A DNA stretch of 64,000 bases from Candidatus Enterosoma merdigallinarum (GTDB lineage: Bacteria > Bacillota_I > Bacilli_A > RFN20 > CAG-288): assembly GCA_018714385.1 (NCBI GenBank), contig DVNL01000014.1, positions 127,061-191,060 of the forward strand, in the 5' to 3' direction. Of this stretch, positions 50,867-59,200 are shown in pieces. The translations under genes were made by a program, and so were the position numbers. The stretch's first letter is position 1. Every line of letters starts with the position of its first letter. The notes under the pieces were generated by a model. That model worked only from the letters and a program-made list of their open reading frames with translations. It had not been told where the DNA came from and did not search any database.

Positions 50867-52669
50867 CTACTTCGTGACGGGAGTGGTCTCGGGAGTCGGA
50901 TCAGGGTATTGTTCCCTGTGGGCGTTATAGGACGTATGGAGAAGCTTTTCCGCCAAGGGGGAACCTGTCGTCCCGAGATAGTCCTGGTACAGCTTTTGGA
51001 CATCGGGATTGAGATGGCTTCTGCGGATGGGCTTTCCCTTGTCCTCGTCGTAGAGGATCTTGGCTCTCTTTTCGCGATAGGTATACCAGATGTCGGGATC
51101 TTCGTTGGGGAGGAAGACGGGGAAGACATAGGGTTGTCCTCCGCCGTTGATGCAGCCGCCAGGGCATCCCATGACTTCGACGAAATCGTACTTGCATTCG
51201 TTCTTGCGGATCTGGTCGAGGATGACCTTAGCATTCTTCATGCCGGAACAGATGGCGATATTGATCTTGATGCCGTTGATGGCAAGGCTCGCCTCCTTGA
51301 TTCCTTCCAAGCCTCTTGCGGGAGCGAAGACGATCGGCTCCATCTCTTGGTTCGTCATGATGTGATAAGCCGTGCGGATGGCGGCTTCCATGACGCCGCC
51401 GGTGACGCCGAAGATGACGCCGGCACCGGAGTTCTCGCCGATGAGATCGTGGTCGAAGTCCTCGTCCGGAAGTCTGTTCCAGATGATGCCGGAACGGCGG
51501 ATGAGCTGTCCGAGCTCTCTCGTCGTGAGGACGACATCGACGTCATAGAGACGGCCGACCTTCTGTTCGGGACGCTTTCTTTCGTATTTCTTCGCCGTGC
51601 AGGGGACGACGGAGACGACGCAGATGTTGCTCTTGTCGATTCCCGTCTTCTCGGCGTAGTAGGACTTGATGATGGCTCCCATCATCTGTTGCGGGGACTT
51701 GCAGGTGGAGAGGTGAGGGAGGAGATCCGGATAGAAGTATTCGATGTAGTTGATCCATCCCGGGGAGCAGGAGGTGAGCATCGGGGATGGGGCATGCTGG
51801 GAGAAGCGCTTGATGAACTCCGTCGCCTCTTCCATGATGGTGAGGTCGGCACCGAAGTTCAAGTCGAAGCAGCGATAGAAGCCGAGGCGATGCATCGCGG
51901 CAGCCAGCTTCTTTGTGCAGTTGGTTCCGATTTTCTCTCCGAATTCCTCTCCGATGGCGGCACGGACGGCAGGGGCGACGAAGGCAATGACGACCTTCTT
52001 TTCCTGGAAGGCCTGATCGAGCTTGGGGATGTCGTTGTGCTCCATGAGAGCGCCGGTCGGGCAGACGAGCGTGCATTGGCCGCATTGGATGCAGGGGACG
52101 TTGGAGAAGGAACGGTTCTCGACAGGGCCGACGATGGTGTTGAAACCTCTGTTCTGGAAACCGAGAATGCCGATTCCCTGGGCATCCTTGCAGGCTTCGA
52201 TGCACTTTCCGCAGAGGATGCACTTGCTGGTGTCGCGGACGATGCCGGGGGCGATTTCGTCGATCGTCGTCTGCGTCTTCTTGCCGACATAGAGTTCGGC
52301 GCGGGCGCCGACTTCTCTGGCCACTTCAAGAAGTTCGCAATGGCCGTTCTTGCGGCAGGCCTGGCAATTGTAATAGTGGTTGGAGAGAAGGAGTTCGACG
52401 GATGTCCTTCTTGCGGCGACGGCGGCGGGATCGGTGATGGAGATCCTCAGTCCGTCGCGGACAGGATAGGCGCAGCTGGGGACGAGCCTTCTTTCCCCGT
52501 CGACGTGGACGAGACAGACGCGGCAGGAGGCAAGGGAGCATTTGTGGTCGCGCCAGTTGCAAAGGTTCGGGATATTGAATCCGCAAGTCTTCGCAGCTTC
52601 GAGGATGGAGAGGCCCTCATCGACGATGTAAGGCCGATTCTCGATATAGATCGTTACTTTGTTTGCCAT
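50867..52669 (-). CDS. hydA: [FeFe] hydrogenase catalytic subunit HydA
   Basis: 600 aa from MANKVTIY (Shine-Dalgarno GGAG), rather than the ATG 15 codons upstream that lies inside hydB. [2Fe-2S] domain with Cys37, 49, 52, 66; His98-Cys102-105-111 cluster; two [4Fe-4S] ferredoxin clusters (Cys150/153/156/160 and 193/196/199/203). H-domain: L1 TSCSPGW (299-305), L2 VPCTAKKYE (355-363), L3 EVMGCPGGCINGGGQP (about 490-505). L1 and L2 differ from the textbook TSCCPGW and MPC. A final small-subunit-like region is present. With HydB and HydC it forms a cytoplasmic NAD-linked, probably electron-bifurcating, hydrogenase producing H2. Confidence 0.95.
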   Translation of the reverse strand: MANKVTIYIENRPYIVDEGLSILEAAKTCGFNIPNLCNWRDHKCSLASCRVCLVHVDGERRLVPSCAYPVRDGLRISITDPAAVAARRTSVELLLSNHYYNCQACRKNGHCELLEVAREVGARAELYVGKKTQTTIDEIAPGIVRDTSKCILCGKCIEACKDAQGIGILGFQNRGFNTIVGPVENRSFSNVPCIQCGQCTLVCPTGALMEHNDIPKLDQAFQEKKVVIAFVAPAVRAAIGEEFGEKIGTNCTKKLAAAMHRLGFYRCFDLNFGADLTIMEEATEFIKRFSQHAPSPMLTSCSPGWINYIEYFYPDLLPHLSTCKSPQQMMGAIIKSYYAEKTGIDKSNICVVSVVPCTAKKYERKRPEQKVGRLYDVDVVLTTRELGQLIRRSGIIWNRLPDEDFDHDLIGENSGAGVIFGVTGGVMEAAIRTAYHIMTNQEMEPIVFAPARGLEGIKEASLAINGIKINIAICSGMKNAKVILDQIRKNECKYDFVEVMGCPGGCINGGGQPYVFPVFLPNEDPDIWYTYREKRAKILYDEDKGKPIRRSHLNPDVQKLYQDYLGTTGSPLAEKLLHTSYNAHREQYPDPTPETTPVTK

Positions 52670-52673
52670 GTCT

Positions 52674-54569
52674 CTACTCCTTGTAGATGGCGCCGAAATG
52701 GCAGCCGGCGACACAGGTGCCGCACTTGATGCACTTCTTCTGGTCGATCTTGAAGACTTCCTTTCCGACGACGCCGGAAATCGCGTTGACGGGGCAATTC
52801 CTGGCGCAGAGGGAACACTTCCGACACTTGTCGGGATCGATGTGATAGCTGATCAAATCCTTGCAGACGCCGGCATCGCACTTCTTGTCGACGATGTGTC
52901 GGACATAGACATCATGGAATTTGTGGAGAGTGGAAATGATCGGATTCGCAGCCGATTGGCCAAGTCCGCAAAGGGCGCCGACCTGGATGGATTCCGCAAG
53001 CTCCTCGAGCTTGTCGATGTCCTGCATGGAGGCTCTTCCGCTTGTGATCCTCTCCATGATTTCCAGAAGCCTCTTCGTTCCGATTCGGCATTGAGAGCAT
53101 TTTCCGCACGATTCGTCGCAGATGAACTGCATATAGAACTTGGCGACATCGACCATGCAGTTGTCCTCGTCCATGACGATGGCACCGCCGGAGCCCATCA
53201 TCGAACCATGGGCGACAAGGGAGTCGTAGTCGATAGGGACATCCAGTTCGTCGATCGTGAGGCATCCTCCGGAAGGACCGCCGGTTTGGATGGCCTGGAA
53301 CATCTTGTCGTTCTGGATTCCGCCGCCGATGTCATAGATCAAGGTTCTCAGCGTCGTTCCCATCGGGACTTCGACGAGACCGACATTCTTGACCTTTCCG
53401 CCGAGAGCGAAGACCTTCGTGCCTTTGCTCTTCTCGGTTCCGATGGCGGCGAATTTCTCCCAACCTTCGCGAAGGATGTAAGGAACGCTTGCCAGCGTCT
53501 CGACGTTGTTGATGATGGTCGGCCTCCCCCAAAGACCCTTGACGGCAGGGAAGGGGGGCTTTGGACGCGGCATGCCTCTCTTTCCTTCGATGGAATTGAG
53601 AAGGGCGGTCTCTTCTCCGCAGACGAAGGCGCCGGCACCATAACGGATGCCGATGTCGAAATCGAATCCCGTGTTCAGGATATTCTTTCCCAAAAGGCCG
53701 CAGGCGCGCATTTCTTTGAGCGCGATTTCCACGCGTTTGCAGGCGATGGGATATTCGGCACGGATGTAGAAATAGCCTTGTTTGGCACCGATGGCATAGC
53801 CGGCGATCATCATGCCTTCGATGACGGAGACAGGATTGCCTTCCAGGATGGATCGATCCATGAAGGCTCCGGGATCGCCTTCGTCGCCGTTGCAGACGAC
53901 GTACTTTTCGTCGCTTTCCTGGTCATGGGCGAACTGCCATTTTCTTCCCGTCGGGAAGCCGGCGCCGCCACGGCCTCTCAGGCCGGACTTGCTGATTTCA
54001 TCGATGACTTCCTGGGGCTTCATGGTAAGGGCCCGTCTCAAGGCCTGAAGTCCGTCGTAGCCCAGGGGCTCGGAGAGATCCTCGGGATTGATGGTTCCGC
54101 AGCCGTGGAGGGCGATGCGGACCTGCTTCTTGTAGAAGTTGATGTCGTCCTGTCTCGTGACCTTCTTTTTTGTGGCGGGATCGACATAGAGAAGATCCTC
54201 GACGATCTTTCCGCCGATGATGTCTTCTTCGATGATTCTCTTGGCATCCTCAGGCTTGACGCCGTGATAGAGCGTGTCTTCCGGATAGATCTTGACGAAG
54301 GGGCCCTGGGAGCAGAAGCCGAAGCAGCCGACGAGGTTGACCGTCACCTTGTCTTCGAGCTTTCTCTTCTTGATTTCCTTGACGAGCTCGTCGTGGATCG
54401 CTTGGGAATTGGAGGAAAGGCATCCGGTTCCGCCGCAGATGACGATGTGGCGCTTGCCGTCCTTTCCGGTGAACTTTTCGTCGAGTTTCTTTCGAGAGGC
54501 GCTGAGCGTCTTGTCCAGCTCCTTGAAATCCTTGATCTTCTCGCTTTTTGCTGTCGCTGTCCTAGGCAT
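52674..54569 (-). CDS. hydB: NADH-binding hydrogenase subunit HydB (NuoF-like)
   Basis: 631 aa from ATG 54569, which overlaps the hydC stop by one base (TAATG). N-terminal thioredoxin-like [2Fe-2S] domain (Cys45/50 region and Cys82/86). NuoF core: LRGRGGAGFPTGRKWQF (NADH-binding glycine loop), CNGDEGDPGAFMDR (FMN site), YGAGAFVCGEETALLNSIEGKRGMPR, and CGKCSQCRIGTKR ([4Fe-4S]). The C-terminus has two [4Fe-4S] ferredoxin motifs (CRKCSLCARNCP, CIKCGTCVAGCH). It exchanges electrons with NAD(H) and ferredoxin. Confidence 0.95.
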   Translation of the reverse strand: MPRTATAKSEKIKDFKELDKTLSASRKKLDEKFTGKDGKRHIVICGGTGCLSSNSQAIHDELVKEIKKRKLEDKVTVNLVGCFGFCSQGPFVKIYPEDTLYHGVKPEDAKRIIEEDIIGGKIVEDLLYVDPATKKKVTRQDDINFYKKQVRIALHGCGTINPEDLSEPLGYDGLQALRRALTMKPQEVIDEISKSGLRGRGGAGFPTGRKWQFAHDQESDEKYVVCNGDEGDPGAFMDRSILEGNPVSVIEGMMIAGYAIGAKQGYFYIRAEYPIACKRVEIALKEMRACGLLGKNILNTGFDFDIGIRYGAGAFVCGEETALLNSIEGKRGMPRPKPPFPAVKGLWGRPTIINNVETLASVPYILREGWEKFAAIGTEKSKGTKVFALGGKVKNVGLVEVPMGTTLRTLIYDIGGGIQNDKMFQAIQTGGPSGGCLTIDELDVPIDYDSLVAHGSMMGSGGAIVMDEDNCMVDVAKFYMQFICDESCGKCSQCRIGTKRLLEIMERITSGRASMQDIDKLEELAESIQVGALCGLGQSAANPIISTLHKFHDVYVRHIVDKKCDAGVCKDLISYHIDPDKCRKCSLCARNCPVNAISGVVGKEVFKIDQKKCIKCGTCVAGCHFGAIYKE

Positions 54570-55057
54570 TAGCAATCCTCCTTGCTCTTGGCTCTGTACT
54601 CTTCGATGATCTTGGGGACTTGCGCCAAGGTCACTTTCGGATAGACGTGTCCGTTGATGCTGACTGCCGGGGCGATGCCGCAGGCGCCAAGGCAACGAAG
54701 GTCATCCAATGAGAACAGGCCGTCCTCGGTCGTTTGGCCAGGGCGGATCTTGAGGGTCTCCCCGAACTTGTCGAGGATGTTCTGGCCTCCTTTGACGTAG
54801 CAGGCCGTTCCGATGCAGACGCCGATGACGTATTTTCCTTTCGGCTGGAGAGAGAAGAAGTTGTAGAAGGTCACGACACCATAGATGTCGCTGACCGGAA
54901 TTCCCGTCTTGGCCGAGATGATTTCCTGGACTTCCAAAGGGATGTAGCCGTATTCCTTTTGGACATCGCTGAGGATCAACATCAACGGAGACGGTTCCTT
55001 CTTGTATCGGTCGCAAATCTTGACGACGATATCGATGGCTTCCTGTCTAAGTTTCAT
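54569..55057 (-). CDS. hydC: Hydrogenase subunit HydC (NuoE-like)
   Basis: 162 aa. Thioredoxin-like [2Fe-2S] protein with Cys81, Cys86, Cys122 and Cys126 (CIGTAC, CLGACG), preceded by the usual helical N-terminus (YGYIPLEVQEIISAKTGIPVSDIYGVVTFYNFF). First gene of hydCBA, with Shine-Dalgarno GGAGG. A minus-strand -10 TATAAT lies at 55087-55092; no convincing -35 is seen. Electron transfer subunit of the hydrogenase. Confidence 0.95.
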   Translation of the reverse strand: MKLRQEAIDIVVKICDRYKKEPSPLMLILSDVQKEYGYIPLEVQEIISAKTGIPVSDIYGVVTFYNFFSLQPKGKYVIGVCIGTACYVKGGQNILDKFGETLKIRPGQTTEDGLFSLDDLRCLGACGIAPAVSINGHVYPKVTLAQVPKIIEEYRAKSKEDC

Positions 55058-55220
55058 GTGAAACCTCCGAATAAAATAACGTAGTAATTATAAAATATAT
55101 GTAAGCGATTCCAGAAGAGAAAATGGTTAACCAAAACTAACAATTTTCAGTGGCAAATCCGCTTATCGCAAGAAACAGAACGGACGTACCAAAAAACGAA
55201 GAAGGGAAAGAAAAGAAAAA

Positions 55221-56024
55221 CTATCTCGACTTGATTTTTCCGATCTTGTCGACGAGATTCAGGCCAAGGCGCTTGGCGAATTGGACCGCCTCGAATTTTG
55301 CGGCATTGTAGCTGAGCTGGTCAGGGGCATGGGCATCGGCCCCAAGGATGCATTTTGCCCCGTATTTGGCGACCAGGGAAAAGAAATCCTCGGTCGGATA
55401 AATCCATCTCTTGTCTTTCCCGATAAGCCTTTTTCCGTTGCGGATGCCGGCGAGATTGATTTCCAAGGGGACATCGTAGGCGATGCAGCATTCAATCATC
55501 TCCCTGGACACCTTCCGGCAATCGGCATCGAAGTTGTCGATGGAGGAAAGGAAATAGTCCGGATGGGCGAAAATGGAAAACATGCCTGTAGAAAGAGCCT
55601 TCAAGGCGAGATCGCGGTAAAGGAACAGCTGACTGGGGTTCGTGATGTTGGAAAAGTGGGCGTAGATTTTCTTGTCTTCCCCCAGGGCGGAATGGTTTCC
55701 GAGGATCAGATAGTCCAGAACGCCGCCATCGAGCAATTCGCGGTAATAAGAGAAATACATCGGGAAGCTTTCGGCCTCGAAACCAAGGAGAATTTCGATT
55801 TGATCCTTGTATTTCTTTTTCAAGGCATCGATAGAATCGCAGTAACCTTGAAACAGGGAATAGTCACCACGCTTGTAAGGCTCCGAAAAATCCGGAAGCA
55901 TGGCGTGATCCGAAAAGCCGAGGGTCCGGAAGCCTTGGCCGATGGCTTCCAGGACATAGTCCTCGTCCTCGCCGGTGGCGTGGCCACACCTTTTCGTGTG
56001 GGTATGATAATTGCAGCTGAACAT
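55221..56024 (-). CDS. PHP-family phosphatase (histidinol-phosphatase-like)
   Basis: 267 aa from MFSCNYHTHTKRCGHATG; the open frame extends 30 codons upstream through the promoter. Metal-binding PHP motifs: NYHTHTKRCGHA (residues 5-16), LGFSDHAMLPDF (about 39-50), LLGFEAESFP (about 85-94), LGNHS (about 115), FAHPDYFL (about 156-163), ILGADAHAPDQL (about 236-247). These match HisK-type histidinol-phosphate phosphatases and related PHP hydrolases. No other histidine genes are nearby, so the true substrate is uncertain. A -10 TATACT ends 8 bases before the ATG and no Shine-Dalgarno is seen. Confidence 0.85.
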   Translation of the reverse strand: MFSCNYHTHTKRCGHATGEDEDYVLEAIGQGFRTLGFSDHAMLPDFSEPYKRGDYSLFQGYCDSIDALKKKYKDQIEILLGFEAESFPMYFSYYRELLDGGVLDYLILGNHSALGEDKKIYAHFSNITNPSQLFLYRDLALKALSTGMFSIFAHPDYFLSSIDNFDADCRKVSREMIECCIAYDVPLEINLAGIRNGKRLIGKDKRWIYPTEDFFSLVAKYGAKCILGADAHAPDQLSYNAAKFEAVQFAKRLGLNLVDKIGKIKSR

Positions 56025-56032
56025 TTTCAAAT

Positions 56033-56038
56033 AGTATA
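56033..56038 (-). promoter_or_regulatory. -10 box directly before the PHP gene (leaderless)
   Basis: Minus-strand TATACT, 8 bases (56025-56032) from the ATG at 56024; -35 is poor (TTTCTT at a 17-base spacing). Confidence 0.45.
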
Positions 56039-56220
56039 AAAGAGACCTGTTGGAAAAGAAAGAAGAAAGGAAGGAGAAAATGAAAAAAGCTTTATAAAAT
56101 TGATAAATTGGCAATTATTAAAATTAGCTAAAATAAAACACAAAAATATTTTAAAAAATTTATTCATTTGATTGTAAAGCAAAACGATGAATAAGCGGAA
56201 AATGACATTTTCTTTTTCGC

Positions 56221-56251
56221 TTGCGGATATTTGAGAAAAAACAGATATAAT
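56221..56251 (+). promoter_or_regulatory. Candidate promoter of the helicase-nuclease gene
   Basis: -35-like TTGCGG (56221-56226), 19-base spacer, -10 TATAAT (56246-56251). Leader of about 24 nt with Shine-Dalgarno AGGAGG before the ATG at 56282. The remainder of the 257-base divergent region is AT-rich with no gene. Confidence 0.5.
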
Positions 56252-56281
56252 TAAGAAGATTGGAATTTAGGAGGAAATCTT

Positions 56282-59200
56282 ATGGAAACATCGACAAATG
56301 AACAGACCATACGCATCAAAGCCAAGACGGTTCCGGGAATTTCTCTTCTTTCCGTCGTGAACGAGCCGCTGGCAGGCATCGTTTCACTTGCTGTCGAGAA
56401 TCTTTCTGAGAAAGGGGTTCAAGATCTTCGTGTCGAGATTTCTTTCGAGCCGGCTTTCGGCAAGGAACACACCCTTTATTTCAACTATGTGGGGCCGAAA
56501 TCCACTTCTTTGGTCAGCCCGAACGAACTGAAAAAGGTCGTCTTCGACAAAAATTATTTTTCCTCCATCGCCGAAAGGGAAGACGGCACGATCCATATCC
56601 GGGCTTTCGTCGGCGACAAGCCCGACCCCATTTGTTCAGAGGAGATCGACGTTCCGCTTCTCTCCTATGACACATGGGGAGGGATCGGTGAAGTCAAGTA
56701 TTCCCATCTTGTGAGTTTCGTCATGCCAGGAATGCCTGCCGTCAAGTTGCTTTCCGTGAAGGCGGGAGACATTTTGCGGAACGAGAAAAAGGGGGTCGCC
56801 TGCGGATATCAGGAAGATCCCCAAGGCGTCCTCGACCAGATGGAAGCTGTTTTTCGGGCAATCCAAGGACGTCAGATCGAGTATCTCGATACGGATCGAA
56901 ACATCGAGGGGGGCGAAAGAGTCCGGCTGCCGGAATTCGTCCTCAAGGACAAGAAAGGGACTCCCGTCGATCTTGCGGTGCTTTTTGCCTCCGTTCTTGA
57001 AGACATCGGCCTGCACCCCGTTCTCTGTCTCAAGGAAGATTCGGCCTGGGTCGGGTGCTTCTTGGAGGAAGATGTCTTTTTGGCCAATTCCATCGAAGAC
57101 GGCTATGGCCATGTCCAAAGTCTGGAACAACAGGACAAGCTCGTTCTGATCGACGTTAGGCATCTTGCCAATCCGATCGTGACGTTCCAGGAAGCCGTCG
57201 AAAAGACGAAGACGACGGCCGTAAAGGCGAAGGAGGCCTTCTGCGCCGTCGACGTTTCCATCTGTCGGGATTCCGGCATTTTCCCTCTTCCGTTGGTCTA
57301 TGACGAAGAAGAGGGATTGCGCCTTGAAATCGCCAACCAATATCAGAGGACGCATGCCCAGGACAGCTTCGACGAGACGATTCTGGCCCCACGAGAGGGA
57401 CCTTCTTCCGGTTTTGATATCTGGGAGCGGGAACTCCTCGATTTGTCGATGAACAATCCGCTTCTGAATGACAAGATCAAGAGATCGATTTCTTTCCTCT
57501 GCAACGACACGGCCTTCTTCACGAAGTCCTTCAAAGACGATGACAAGTTCACTATCGCCCAGAAGCCTGTTACTATGACTGGTGAGGTCGACCCTCTTCA
57601 GGTTTCTTCCGAAGGCCAATACCAGGCACTCAGCGAAAACGCCATCAAGGCCAAGAAGCTCATCTCTGTCCAGAGCGACAGCGACCTTCAGGACAGACTG
57701 AAGAGAATCTATCGAAAATATCGTGACAACCTCAACGAGACGGGATCCAATACGCTCTATCTGACAGTCGGCCTTCTCAAGTATTTTGAGATTCAGAACC
57801 AGAACAATCTCGGCGCCTATCGCCTTGCCCCCGTCGTCCTCATCCCGGTCGATCTTGTCCGGGATGCCAAGGGAAAAGGCTATTACTTGCGTCTCAGGGA
57901 TGAGGACTGGCTCTTCAATACGACGCTCATCGAATTTTTGAAGAAGGAAAGGGGCTTGAATCTCTCCCTTGTCGAGCGAATCCAGCCTGACGGGGAAGGA
58001 CATCTCGACGTCGAGAAAATCCTCAACGAGGTCGAAAAGGCCATCGCCGGAATACCCGGATGGTTCTGCTATCGCAACTACCTCGGTCTCGGATCCTTCG
58101 ATTTCACCCACTATTGCATGTGGAACGATCTTCGCAATCGTCGTGACCAGATGGAAAAGAACCCCATCGTCAAATCTCTGGCCACGGGAAGGAAGGAGTG
58201 GTCCGAGAGCACTTCGACAAATCCCATCAAGGAGAGCGATTGTTGCATCCCTCTTGTCGCGGATTCCAGCCAGATCGAGGCCGTCAAGAAATGCGCCGAC
58301 GGAAAATCCTTCATCCTCTTCGGGCCTCCCGGGACGGGAAAGAGCCAGACGATCGTCAACATGATCGCCAATACGCTTTTCCACGGGAAGAAGGTTCTTT
58401 TCGTCTCGGAGAAGCAGGCGGCACTCGACGTCGTCTACAACCGTCTCAAGCGGATCGGGCTGGATCCCTTCTGTCTCCAGCTCCATTCCGCAAAAGCGAG
58501 CAAGGGAAGCGTCCTCTCGCAGTTTTCCAACGCTTTCAAGCACGCCCAATTGGGATCGCCCGCGGAATACGAGAGCACGAAGGAGGACATCGTCAATCTC
58601 CGCGCCAAGCTCGAATACGACATCGAAGTCTTCAACAAGAAGTCTCCGTGCTTCCTTTCCATCAACGATGCCCTCATCGGCTATGAATCGGTGAAGGACT
58701 GCCGGAAGATCCCTTCTTTCGGGGACGATTTCATCCGGAAGATGAACGAGGAAAAGTTCAAGAAAATCAATGACGTCGCCGAAAGGATCGCCTATCTTGA
58801 AGCCTACGGCCATTTCGGGGAATATTACAACAATGACTTGATGCCTCTCCGCGGCCATGCCTACGGACTCGAAAAGCGGGAGCAGATCGGCAAGGCTGTC
58901 GATGAACTTCTCAAGAAAGCGAATGCCCTGTCGGCCTCCATCAACAAGATCAAGAACACGTTCCGTCCGTCTTTCTCCCTGACGCGGCAGAACACCGACG
59001 TTCTTGTCTCCTACCTCGACGCCTACCTTGTCCCGGAGGCTCCCCATCCGCTTTCGCCGGCCATCATCGATTTCACTTTGCGGGACAACAAGGAGAGGAT
59101 CCAGGAATTTCTCGACAAGCTCAAGGACTATCAGAACAAGAGACGCGAGAAGATCCTTCCCGTCCTCAATCCCCAGGTCTTGGACGACATCACTTTGAAG

